Position numbers and translations under genes: made by a program. A stretch of DNA of 64,000 bases from Pseudomonadota bacterium. GTDB taxonomy: Bacteria > Pseudomonadota > Gammaproteobacteria > Pseudomonadales > Pseudohongiellaceae. The notes under the pieces were generated by a model. That model worked only from the letters and a program-made list of their open reading frames with translations. It was not told the origin of the DNA and made no database searches. Below, one piece after another: positions 55,181 to 63,384 of the stretch. Positions within the stretch are counted from its first letter, which is position 1, and every line of letters begins with the position of its first letter. Location of the stretch: positions 1 to 64,000 of the forward strand of contig JAQCKF010000021.1 of assembly GCA_027592275.1 (NCBI GenBank), written 5' to 3'.

Positions 55181-55957
55181 ATGCCCCAAGAACTCTGGCA
55201 ACAACTCAAATCAGAGGCCCAGCAGGTCATACAGCAGGAACCCCTTCTAGCAAGTTATGTTTCCGCCTGCGTTCTAAATCACAATAGCCTGCAATCCGCC
55301 CTCAGCTTCATTCTCGCTAATAAACTTTCCGACGATGTAATGCCGGCGGCGACGGTTCGAGAGTTGTTTGACACAGCCTTCAGTGAATCGCCAGACATTA
55401 TTGAGGACGCTTTGTGTGATATTAAGGCAGTATTTGAGCGCGATGCCGCTGTGAGCACACACCTAGCTGTCATTCTCTATATGAAAGGATTTCAATCAAT
55501 CCAGGTTCATCGCCTAGCGCATTTCCTTTGGCTGAACAATCGCAAGGAGCTCGCGCTGTTCATGCAGAGTCAAAATTCCGAAGTATTCGCGGTTGATATT
55601 CATCCAGCCTGCAAGATTGGTCGCGGTATCATGTTCGACCACGCGACCGGCATTGTAATTGGCGAAACTACAGTTATTGAAGATAACGTTTCGATTCTCC
55701 AGCAGGTCACACTGGGCGGCACAGGAAATGAGAAAGGCGATCGGCACCCTAAGATTCGATCAGGAGTGTTGATTTCTGCAGGAGCAACGGTGCTTGGTAA
55801 CATAGAGATTGGCATAGGGGCAAAGATTGGCGCCGGTAGCGTCGTGCTCACTGATGTTGCGCCACATACAACCGTTGTAGGAATCCCCGCCAAGGCCATT
55901 GGAAAGCCTTGCACAGAGATGCCATCAGAAACAATGAACCAAAGCTTCTTGAACTAA
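55181..55957 (+). CDS. cysE: Serine O-acetyltransferase
   Basis: Makes O-acetylserine for cysteine synthesis. 258 residues: helical N-terminal domain (LKSEAQQVIQQEPLLASYV), then a left-handed beta-helix with VDIHPACKIGRGIMFDHATGIVIGETTVIEDNV and GDRHPKIRSGVLISAGATVLGN. The catalytic His and Asp of the HP and DH motifs are present. Good length, ATG start. Confidence 0.95.
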   Translation: MPQELWQQLKSEAQQVIQQEPLLASYVSACVLNHNSLQSALSFILANKLSDDVMPAATVRELFDTAFSESPDIIEDALCDIKAVFERDAAVSTHLAVILYMKGFQSIQVHRLAHFLWLNNRKELALFMQSQNSEVFAVDIHPACKIGRGIMFDHATGIVIGETTVIEDNVSILQQVTLGGTGNEKGDRHPKIRSGVLISAGATVLGNIEIGIGAKIGAGSVVLTDVAPHTTVVGIPAKAIGKPCTEMPSETMNQSFLN

Positions 55958-56019
55958 CACTCATTAGATGGCAGGCAGCAATACTGATATGCAATTCGAT
56001 ATGAGCGATCTTAAGCCCA

Positions 56020-57423
56020 CTAGGGTTGCTCGCTCAATGAGTTGCTCGGGTCGTCAATGGCTAAATGGTATTTTATTCGACCTGTCGCCTGCTGCGGCCT
56101 TCCATCGACCAACCTCGGCCGAAAGGTCAAGCCGTTCAACTTCTCAATCAACCGGATCTCTTCAGAAGGAGACTGCCAATAATGCGAGAGAAGCTCTGCC
56201 TGCTGGATCATGCTCACCGTACTGCTAAATCGATGGCTGTACCAGCGAGACACCGTATTCACTCCCGCAAGACTGAAGGAGAACAGGGCGAAATTTGAAT
56301 TTGCGACTTCATTATCAGTAGCATTGCGAGGGATTGGGCTACGCACATTAGGCAGAGCCGCAGACCATTCACTGAAGGACAAGTAAGCATCGGAATTTCC
56401 TTCGCCTACCGTCACCACCCTGCTACGTTGCGCTGCGACCGCGGCCTCCACACTCGAATAAAATTCTGTATCTGGTATCACCAATGGCTGACTAAAGAGT
56501 TCATTCGCCAGCGTAGCATCCACACCAGACACTAATAATTCTTGATACGCCTGACGGTAGGTTTCTGTTGCAGCCTGTGGCTCGTTAAAAAGGATATGCC
56601 AATCGGCGAGGTACACATTCGTCATCGCTATGACTTCCGGTTTCGGCGATTCACTATCGGAATAAATCGAAAACATGTTGTCGATCAAGCCTATTCCCGT
56701 GAGGTAATAACTCTCATTTACTTCCGAACGATCGCGGAGAATACCCGAGCCTGGCGCGACCTGTCTGAGCGAATAGCTGGTTGTCCCTCCTTGCCACAAC
56801 GCAACCGTCTGAAGATGAAACTGGCGCAGTTGTTCGTAAATTATTGGAACGAGCCGCTCGTCTGTCCTACCCCAAAGAGTCTCAGCCACACCAAGTGCGA
56901 GCCATCGAATCCGAGAGGATTGCCTAAAATGGAAGCCCTGCAATGCGCTATTATCTTCTGCCAAAGCACGCAGGTGTAATCGCGACAATTCCAGAAGATC
57001 GGCGATCAATACTTGATCGATTTGTAAGCTCTTATTGGTATAGAGCCAGAGCAAATGCTCCATATTTTCTCTAGCGCTTTCCCAATCTCCTCGATTGGCA
57101 AAATTTTCGATTTTCTTTTCAAGTAGGGGACGTTGAATTTCGGTATATAGACCATCCTCGACACGAGCAATTTGCATGGCCCGGTCGAGCATGACGTGAG
57201 CCTCATCGAATTGATTTTGCTGCATCAGCATATCGGCCAATTGCTCGAGTGGCTCGAGTAGGCGCGAATCCAGAGACCCGAAGCGATCTTGCTGATCATT
57301 TAGCAACACACGCGAAAGCGCTAATTCATCTAGGGAATCCAAAGATGACGCAGACTGTCCGTAAACAAACCCAAGTGGGTTTGCTAGAAAAATAAGCAAG
57401 GCTGCGGTAAGTCGCTTCTTCAT
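56020..57423 (-). CDS. Secreted helical-repeat protein of unknown function
   Basis: 467 residues. Signal peptide 1-22 (FVYGQ). Residues 40-170 look like tetratricopeptide repeats: LADMLMQQNQFDEAHVMLDRAMQIAR and GDWESARENMEHLLWLY. A second helical block follows (EVIAMTNVYLADWHILFNEPQAATETYRQAYQELL), and the C-terminal part (PRNATDNEVANSNFALF to the end) is less regular. TPR proteins usually bind partners. Adjacent to a gene relic at 57443; no functional context. Confidence 0.8.
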   Translation of the reverse strand: MKKRLTAALLIFLANPLGFVYGQSASSLDSLDELALSRVLLNDQQDRFGSLDSRLLEPLEQLADMLMQQNQFDEAHVMLDRAMQIARVEDGLYTEIQRPLLEKKIENFANRGDWESARENMEHLLWLYTNKSLQIDQVLIADLLELSRLHLRALAEDNSALQGFHFRQSSRIRWLALGVAETLWGRTDERLVPIIYEQLRQFHLQTVALWQGGTTSYSLRQVAPGSGILRDRSEVNESYYLTGIGLIDNMFSIYSDSESPKPEVIAMTNVYLADWHILFNEPQAATETYRQAYQELLVSGVDATLANELFSQPLVIPDTEFYSSVEAAVAAQRSRVVTVGEGNSDAYLSFSEWSAALPNVRSPIPRNATDNEVANSNFALFSFSLAGVNTVSRWYSHRFSSTVSMIQQAELLSHYWQSPSEEIRLIEKLNGLTFRPRLVDGRPQQATGRIKYHLAIDDPSNSLSEQP

Positions 57424-57442
57424 CGTAGTTCTCGGCTCAACT

Positions 57443-57577
57443 CTAGTCGTTTAGCTTTGTGTTCCACAAGTACATGTACCACGCACCTGTGTCGCCTTCA
57501 TCAATTTGGGCGAGAGCCAGTGGGCTCGAAAGAGAGAGAGCAAGTATTGCGCAACAGAGCAATGTGTATTTGCACAT
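57443..57577 (-). pseudogene. Truncated secreted protein, possible outer-membrane relic
   Basis: An ATG at 57577 follows GGAGAACGAGC and starts a 44-residue peptide: signal peptide MCKYTLLCCAILALSLSS (cleaved after ALAQ), then IDEGDTGAWYMYLWNTKLND, an opening I associate with DUF2490-like beta-barrels, then a stop. The barrel is missing. The next gene starts 20 bases downstream with no remnant in between. Confidence 0.45.
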
Positions 57578-57967
57578 CTGCTCGTTCTCCGAATAATTAG
57601 TAGTGCTAGTGGTGTTTAGTTCTCGCGACATCGACAGGAATGACTGCCCATTACCTGCAAAGAACCTCTTTGTTTGGATCGCCAGACAGTAACAAATTCA
57701 AAGCAAAACACTGCTATAGATAATTGTTATCAGTAATAAGAAAAACTTATAGGCCAATGCGTTAAAATGACTAATTTTCTATAACCTCAATATAATCTGA
57801 GGGACAGTTAAAGCTACATGTAGGATATCAGGCTATATTCGGCTTGAATAGCAGCCAGTCTCACCCCGCAAAGCCCCATTTTTAGGGGCTCTTCAAGTCG
57901 CTATTTACTGGTCGCTTGATTATACTCGTACGGATTGTCAAAAAATGACTGAAACGAGGAGAGTAAT
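57578..57967. other. Intergenic region upstream of the NIPSNAP gene
   Basis: 390 bases without a gene. It holds the palindromic GATAATTGTTATC (57719-57731), which resembles half of a Fur box, and an AGCCCC/GGGGCT hairpin (57872-57890) without a T-run. Promoters for the divergent genes must lie here. Confidence 0.4.
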
Positions 57968-58396
57968 GTGAACAAAATCAGCAAAACTGTAAGCTTTTCC
58001 CTGCTATCACTGATAATAGGCCTAGGCGCTGGATTCTTCGTCAGTTCGTCCGCGCAGGAAGCCGGCAAGGTGTTTGAGCTTAGGATCTATACGGCGACAC
58101 CAGGCAATTTGGAAAATCTTCATGCTCGTTTCCGCGACCACACTATTCGACTATTTGAAAACAATGGTATGAAAATAGTCGGTTTCTGGTCGCCCACTAG
58201 CGAAGAAGATGCGGATGACACGCTTATCTACGTACTAGAACACGCAAGTCAGGAAGCTGCCAGCGCTTCGTGGCAAGCATTCGGACAGGATCCAGAGTGG
58301 AAAGCGGTCTCTGATGCCTCAAATGCGAACGGTCCTATATTGGCAGGTGTCGAACGGCGTTATATGACGGCAACAGACTACTCGCCTCTGAAATAG
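57968..58396 (+). CDS. Exported NIPSNAP-family protein
   Basis: 142 residues. Signal peptide to SSSAQ, then a NIPSNAP/dimeric alpha-beta barrel domain: VFELRIYTATPGNLENLHARFRDHTIRLFENNGMKIVGFWSP. NIPSNAP proteins have no known enzymatic role in bacteria. The GTG start follows ACGAGGAGAGTAAT, so it is well supported. Followed by a strong terminator. Confidence 0.88.
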   Translation: MNKISKTVSFSLLSLIIGLGAGFFVSSSAQEAGKVFELRIYTATPGNLENLHARFRDHTIRLFENNGMKIVGFWSPTSEEDADDTLIYVLEHASQEAASASWQAFGQDPEWKAVSDASNANGPILAGVERRYMTATDYSPLK

Positions 58397-58408
58397 TTGC
58401 GGCATAAA

Positions 58409-58442
58409 AAAAAGGGATAGCTAATCTTAGCTATCCCTTTTT
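58409..58442 (+). terminator. Rho-independent terminator of the NIPSNAP gene
   Basis: AAAGGGATAGCTAA and TTAGCTATCCCTTT form a 14-bp stem with a 2-base spacer followed by T. It lies 12 bases past the NIPSNAP stop, and its stem can also work for the opposite strand. Confidence 0.9.
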
Positions 58443-58509
58443 CTATTTGTTGTGTGATTCCCGCAATACCGAAAAACCAAAAAAAGCGGCGAACAAATTC
58501 GGCAGCATA

Positions 58510-58677
58510 TTAGAAGATCATCGGATTGTTAAAAAATTTGAGTGAGCCATAGGCCCGCTCCAATAATTCTACGGTCGACTGTACTTCGCCTACCCAATAG
58601 TACAGCAAGGCACCTACAATAATCACAGAAGAACTCGCAGCCGCGATTGTTCTATCATCCCACTTACTATTGTTCAT
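58510..58677 (-). CDS. Small membrane protein of 55 residues
   Basis: MNNSKWDDRTIAAASSSVII with one transmembrane helix (IAAASSSVIIVGALLYYWV), then ELLERAYGSLKFFNNPMIF. TAGGAG precedes the ATG at 58677; an upstream start at 58692 is less likely. It lies 33 bases after the membrane gene ending at 58710, so it is the last gene of that operon. No family recognised. Confidence 0.7.
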   Translation of the reverse strand: MNNSKWDDRTIAAASSSVIIVGALLYYWVGEVQSTVELLERAYGSLKFFNNPMIF

Positions 58678-58709
58678 ACCTACTCCTAACAATTAAGCCG
58701 AGTTCTCTC

Positions 58710-59297
58710 TTAACTGAACCCTATCCAGCGACCGGTAGCGGCGACTGTAAACCAAATAAAAATCGATGCCACTGCTAGTATTCTCAGCGTCCATTGACCT
58801 ATCTCACTATGTGAACGACTATTCAACAGGGGCTGCTTAATGAAGAACACAAAACCAGAGCCTGCGAGCAAGGCTAGCATTTTAATCCAGAAAACTGGCA
58901 TGTAATAAACCTTATCTGCCACTCCGGCTGCACAGAAGATGCCAGTAGCAATTGCTACGCTCAAGCTATACTTGAAACACTGGTGAGTCCCCTTGGTGAT
59001 GGTTTCAGACGGGATATCTTTAAGAAGCACTCCTAGCAATCGCAGATCGGTAACCAATACCGTTCCGCCGATTATCGCCATGGAAATTAGATGTCCAGCT
59101 TGGACAGTAGCATACACTGATCCGTAGGTTATTCCCAAGTAGCCAATCCACGAGGAATATTTCAGCCATTCGAAAAATGGCAGTAAACTCGGATAGATTG
59201 ATGCCCTTACTTCGAAGAATTCTACCAACACAACGGCCAACACAATGAATGCTAGGCTCGTTACGCTCCTATAATTACTCAGAAAATTACTTAACAT
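58710..59297 (-). CDS. Small multi-helix membrane protein, paralogue pair member
   Basis: 195 residues with five predicted helices. The core AGHLISMAIIGGTVLVTDLRLLG mirrors the His-containing helix and DLR turn of the proteins at 1.3-2.3 kb and 59.3 kb. The last helix ends TVAATGRWIGF, as in the others (AGRF, CGRL, MGRF). A long N-terminal helix is extra. Same operon as the next upstream gene (32-base gap). Confidence 0.75.
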   Translation of the reverse strand: MLSNFLSNYRSVTSLAFIVLAVVLVEFFEVRASIYPSLLPFFEWLKYSSWIGYLGITYGSVYATVQAGHLISMAIIGGTVLVTDLRLLGVLLKDIPSETITKGTHQCFKYSLSVAIATGIFCAAGVADKVYYMPVFWIKMLALLAGSGFVFFIKQPLLNSRSHSEIGQWTLRILAVASIFIWFTVAATGRWIGFS

Positions 59298-59328
59298 CTA
59301 AAACCCCGAATTATATTCGACTAGCTCT

Positions 59329-59901
59329 CTACAGCGCATTTAATTGTTCTACACAACCTGAAGCCCAAAGAAGTGCAGTGTTGCTCACTTTCGGACAATC
59401 TACCCAGTCGTAAGGAATAAAGCGGCCCATAGCAACAACACCACACCAAAGACAAAGAGATATAATTGCTCCTGTTCGAAGTGGCTTCGGTGCGACACGA
59501 GTTGAATCCCAGGTGCCATCTGCCGCCCTCATCCTCGAGTTAAAAACCCAAGCATTTATAAAAGCCAATACCAACAGTATCATTTTAATGCGAAACCAAA
59601 GACTCTGAACGTTTTCAACGGGCTTCGCATAGACCAGTAATATCCCTGTGATAAACATGATAGAAAAGCCAATAATCATTGGCTTATGCAACCTATCGGC
59701 GATAGCTGTTGCTGAGACATCAGGCAGCACCCAACCAAGCATACGAAAATCAATAATAAAGAGAGAGCCAATACTAATCATCAATGTGAGAACGTGAGTT
59801 GCTTCTAGCCAGTTCCAGCTGTAATAGCCTGAAACCAACATTTGGCTGTAATCCTGTGCTTCTAAATATTGAGCAAATTGCAGTAATAACTCATTTATCA
59901 C
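59329..59901 (-). CDS. Small multi-helix membrane protein, paralogue pair member
   Basis: About 190 residues from a GTG at 59901, which has AAGGGG before it and gives the family N-terminus (INELLLQFAQYLEAQD); a longer frame to 59985 adds an unlikely extension. Features: WLEATHVLTLMISIGSLFIIDFRMLG, KMILLVLAFINAWVFNSRM, and the final VAMGRFIPYDW. It is homologous to the pair at 1.3-2.3 kb and heads the three-gene operon ending at 58510. An AraC-type regulator gene lies just upstream on the same strand. Confidence 0.75.
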   Translation of the reverse strand: MINELLLQFAQYLEAQDYSQMLVSGYYSWNWLEATHVLTLMISIGSLFIIDFRMLGWVLPDVSATAIADRLHKPMIIGFSIMFITGILLVYAKPVENVQSLWFRIKMILLVLAFINAWVFNSRMRAADGTWDSTRVAPKPLRTGAIISLCLWCGVVAMGRFIPYDWVDCPKVSNTALLWASGCVEQLNAL

Positions 59902-60028
59902 ACCGATAGACCCCTTGCTTCCCAGAATAGTTGTTCTGGATATTATTTTAACGAAATGATAAACACCCTTGCGCTCAGAGTCCACTGCAATGATGTCGAA
60001 TACATCAAGGCGAGGCGAATTTCAGGGC

Positions 60029-61126
60029 TTAGGATTTGGCTGCAATCTCTCGTTTTCGGTATTCTGAGGGTGTTACGCCCATAAGCTCGCGGAAAGCATT
60101 GTTGAATGGAGTGATCGATTGATAACCAACAGAAAGGGCTATTGTAAGCACTGGCACATTAGGATTATCCTTATCAGCTAGTGCATCTCCAGCGTCTTCG
60201 ATGCGGTATTTATGTAGCATGGCATTAAAGTTTCTATAGCCTAATTTCTTGTGAATAAACGCGCGCAATCTGTACTCCGGCAAATTCAATTTCTTTGCCA
60301 GCATTGAAATTGTTAGGCCAGCTTCGCGGTACAGCTTTCCTTCTTTAAATACTTTATTAAAACTCTCTTTATCAAACGGTGCCTTATTTTCTGGCTCCGC
60401 TTCCTCTGTCAGTTCTGTGACCTTGCGAATCACATTGCTAAGCGATACATAATCAAATCGCATCGCCACCAGCAACATACCCGTAGCTAAAAACGCTATC
60501 AAACTTACAATGATTACCTGGGCAGTAGCATAGCTACTCGACCCACCATCAAGTAGAAAATTTTCAACGAACAAGACGCTAAATATAAGAGCCCCTTGCA
60601 CGCCAATGATAAACCAACGCAGAACCCTACGATCATCTACCAAATCCGCCCTCCAACCTTTGAGAGTCCAATACATCGCGGAAGCAACAAAAGCCAGCGT
60701 CATGACATCCATGCAGGTTCTTAGAATCGCTAGCGAACCCGAGCCTACGCCACCGCTCGAGTAAAGAGACATACCTGAAAGAATGGTATCGAGCACGGCT
60801 TGAGTAGCAAATGCTACCACCAGTAGCGTCGGAAACTTCTGCTGTTCCTGAAAGATCAAGAAACAATAGATCATGAACAATCCAGGGATCGCATCCATAC
60901 CAATCAGTATTATCAATTGCCATGAACTCAGATCTAGCTGAAACTGCGGGTCGATATGCTGGCCTGCCATTCCGTTGAGCAGATAGAAAATTATGAATAC
61001 CGCCATCAGGGCGAATACCCTGGCACTTCCCGCGCGCGGCTCTGCCTTCAAATAACCCGCCGCTAAGAGAAGGACCGAAAGCATTGCAATAATCTGTACG
61101 GTAAAAAGTAAAAGTGAGTTTGGCAA
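60029..61126 (-). CDS. AraC-family regulator with a seven-helix membrane domain
   Basis: 365 residues. Residues 1-230 form seven predicted membrane helices (LLLFTVQIIAMLSVLLLAAGYL first, VIIVSLIAFLATGMLLVAM last), and residues 255-365 are an AraC double helix-turn-helix (GLTISMLAKKLNLPEYRLRAFIHKKLGYRNFNAMLHKYRIE, GYQSITPFNNAFRELMGVTPSEYRKRE). Such membrane AraC proteins probably sense a lipid or envelope signal. TTG start with AGGAAA upstream. The membrane-protein operon directly downstream is a likely target. Confidence 0.88.
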   Translation of the reverse strand: MPNSLLLFTVQIIAMLSVLLLAAGYLKAEPRAGSARVFALMAVFIIFYLLNGMAGQHIDPQFQLDLSSWQLIILIGMDAIPGLFMIYCFLIFQEQQKFPTLLVVAFATQAVLDTILSGMSLYSSGGVGSGSLAILRTCMDVMTLAFVASAMYWTLKGWRADLVDDRRVLRWFIIGVQGALIFSVLFVENFLLDGGSSSYATAQVIIVSLIAFLATGMLLVAMRFDYVSLSNVIRKVTELTEEAEPENKAPFDKESFNKVFKEGKLYREAGLTISMLAKKLNLPEYRLRAFIHKKLGYRNFNAMLHKYRIEDAGDALADKDNPNVPVLTIALSVGYQSITPFNNAFRELMGVTPSEYRKREIAAKS

Positions 61127-61252
61127 AAGGGTTTCCTGAAATTCGGGGGCTAGCGCCTAAGACAATAACCGATCAATTAGTAAAATTCAAAGGACTCACT
61201 CCTGTATTACGACAGAAATACAAGTTCTAGCTAGGCTAGCCTTCTCGTGAGC

Positions 61253-61585
61253 TTAACGCCTAAACCTTTCCTCAACATCATCGATGATGCTATCAACTGA
61301 CCGGCCCCCTCTTTCCTGAGCGTCGAACTGATTGAACAGATTGATCGCCCTCTCGGTTTTTTGACCAAAACGAAGTACTTTTTCAAAGTAGCTATCAGGC
61401 CCTTCATTCTGTTGGATGAGATCAATGATAAATGCCCCCAGAGAAACTGCGCTAAGCAAGAAATCTCTAAAAGCATCGATATATAACTTGAGTTGAAACA
61501 CACCAAATTTACGCAATTGTGGCCACAGCCTTTGCATCGCTTCTCTCTCCTGTAAACTTGTCTCGAGACTAGTGTCATTATCCAT
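61253..61585 (-). CDS. Hypothetical protein of about 110 residues
   Basis: 110 residues from the ATG at 61585, which follows ATGGAGCAACAG with good spacing; an ATG 12 bases earlier is too close to its own GGG. Mostly helical: LWPQLRKFGVFQLKLYIDAFRDFLLSAVSLGAFIIDLIQ, then FEKVLRFGQKTERAINLFNQF and a charged end. An open frame in another register overlaps it and is not real. No family recognised; not a membrane protein for certain. Confidence 0.6.
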   Translation of the reverse strand: MDNDTSLETSLQEREAMQRLWPQLRKFGVFQLKLYIDAFRDFLLSAVSLGAFIIDLIQQNEGPDSYFEKVLRFGQKTERAINLFNQFDAQERGGRSVDSIIDDVEERFRR

Positions 61586-62064
61586 CTGTTGCTCCATTAC
61601 CCTTTAGCTTAGCTCGACACGCAAGCACTTTCTCGCGCTCATATTAAAAAAGGCTAGCCCACGAACCCATGAATAACGGATTCGCGGGCTAAGCCAAACG
61701 CAAAAATCTATTGCAGCTGCGAATGCCCGGATCAATTGGCCTATCTCATCCACTCCAACTTTAGACGCAGCATGCGTAGAGTAGTTACACAGTTGAGTGG
61801 GCGTAACTGCTGCCCCACATCTTGTGTTGACAACGAAGTAGTATTCACTTTTTGTGCCAATACTCTAAGTCATTGTTTTAAATTATTATTTTCAAAAAAA
61901 AGCGACAGAAGTAGGCAATGTAACCAGCGAATGACTAATCACACCAACTGCGCATCGCGCGAGCGATTTACCAAGCGAAACATAGCTGGAGTTGAGCAAC
62001 ACAATGGAATTTCTAACAGAGGCGGGAGTGAAGCTCCTTATAAGGCCGCCGAGGCGAAACCCTA
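61586..62064. other. Gene-poor stretch with a hairpin at its left end
   Basis: 479 bases without a firm gene. At 61645-61690 an imperfect stem (AGCCC...GGGCT with CGAA/TTCG) is followed on the minus strand by T-rich sequence, fitting a terminator for a transcript from the right. Open frames here (a plus-strand one of 110 codons and a minus-strand one of about 35-39 codons from 61863) lack ribosome sites or known domains. A small RNA or small protein cannot be excluded. Confidence 0.35.
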
Positions 62065-63366
62065 TTAGTTTTGTGCAGAAGGGGAAGGCTCGTCGACCGC
62101 GTCTGCGGTGGTTTCCTCGATTGTAGGCACTACTTGCGAAATAGACTCTAATTCGAAACCCATTCCTGCATAATCGACTAGGCGTGTAATCAATTTGTCA
62201 TTAAATGCAGTTGCTGGAGTCCAGAAACCACCACCAACTTCACCCTCATCGACATCGCGGCGCAGACTTATTCCAGCTTGAGCCAACATCTTTGCCGTGG
62301 ATCCATATCCAGGATCTCGGTCACCAGTCACCTTAACGCGAACCCTCTCCCCCTGCTTGGTCCTTCCAAGTAGCCGCAAATCATAGCAACCCTTCAATTG
62401 TTGCTCTGGAGTCGGACCCTCGCCGGGACTGGGCAGAAAGAAACGAGTTGCTAACCAACGCATGGGCGCGAATGCCATCATAAACATCGATGCTTTCGTC
62501 CCGAAGGATAGTTTCTTCGCCATTTTTTCACCCTTCTTTCCCGAGCTGGTAAGCATTGCCTCGTCATACTTAAAATCTTCAGCATAGTGACCGTCGACCA
62601 GAGCATTGCTGCGCAGCACAACGCGCGTATTGATAGATGCCATAATGAATGGGCCTGCCCAGGAATCGTAATCCTCATCGAACTCCACAGACACATTGTG
62701 CTGGCGCTGTGTAAAACCATGCTCGGTCGGACACAACGAATAGGGATCGCGCATTTCCTTGCGAATCTCCGGGTCGGCAGAAGCCTCCTTATAGAGGTTT
62801 AAACCGCTCGCAATAGTTCCTCCCGATGCGCCACCCTTTAAAACCTTCACGCGCAGTTTTACCTGATCGCAGTAACTACCAAAGTGTTGCTGCGCATGAT
62901 CTTGTAGAAATTTAACTCCTAAATCAGAAGGAATGGAGTCGAAGCCACAGCAGTTCACTATTCGGGCGCCACTGCGTTTCGCATCATCCTCGTAGCGGCT
63001 AATCATTCGGCTAATCCATTGCGGTTCGCCAGTGAGATCACAGTAGTCGGTTCCTAGCTGAGAACAAGTCTTTACTAACAATTCACCATAAAGAGCATAG
63101 GGACCAACCGTAGAGATGACGAGTTCGGTCTTCTCACACATAGTTTGCAGTGCCAGCTCATCTGCGGAGTCTGCAATAATAAGAGGAATCGCAGCTGCAT
63201 TTTCACCCAACGAAGCTTTCAGCTCTTTTAACTTAGTCTCTGAGCGTGCAGCCATGGCCCACGTTAAGTTCGGCTCGGTGTACTCATTCACAAGATAGTG
63301 ACAGAGAATTTTACCAACGAAACTAGTCGCGCCGAAAATTACGATATCAAATTCTTTGTTTATCAT
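62065..63366 (-). CDS. Saccharopine-dehydrogenase-like oxidoreductase (trans-acting enoyl reductase type)
   Basis: 433 residues. N-terminal Rossmann domain with VIFGATSFVGKILCHYLV and MAARSETKLKEL; then STVGPYALYGE, DLTGEPQWISRMI and CCGFDSIPSDLGV, and C-terminal GDRDPGYGSTAKML. These match the TER-like/saccharopine-dehydrogenase NADP-binding family, whose mycobacterial members reduce enoyl groups of lipids. The bacterial role is unknown. It follows the COX15-like gene by 18 bases on the same strand. Confidence 0.85.
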   Translation of the reverse strand: MINKEFDIVIFGATSFVGKILCHYLVNEYTEPNLTWAMAARSETKLKELKASLGENAAAIPLIIADSADELALQTMCEKTELVISTVGPYALYGELLVKTCSQLGTDYCDLTGEPQWISRMISRYEDDAKRSGARIVNCCGFDSIPSDLGVKFLQDHAQQHFGSYCDQVKLRVKVLKGGASGGTIASGLNLYKEASADPEIRKEMRDPYSLCPTEHGFTQRQHNVSVEFDEDYDSWAGPFIMASINTRVVLRSNALVDGHYAEDFKYDEAMLTSSGKKGEKMAKKLSFGTKASMFMMAFAPMRWLATRFFLPSPGEGPTPEQQLKGCYDLRLLGRTKQGERVRVKVTGDRDPGYGSTAKMLAQAGISLRRDVDEGEVGGGFWTPATAFNDKLITRLVDYAGMGFELESISQVVPTIEETTADAVDEPSPSAQN

Positions 63367-63384
63367 TTTGTTTGTTCCTGAATT

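Noticed and set aside
61736..62068. Plus-strand open frame of 110 codons
   Set aside because: No ribosome site or domain; the base pattern is not coding-like.
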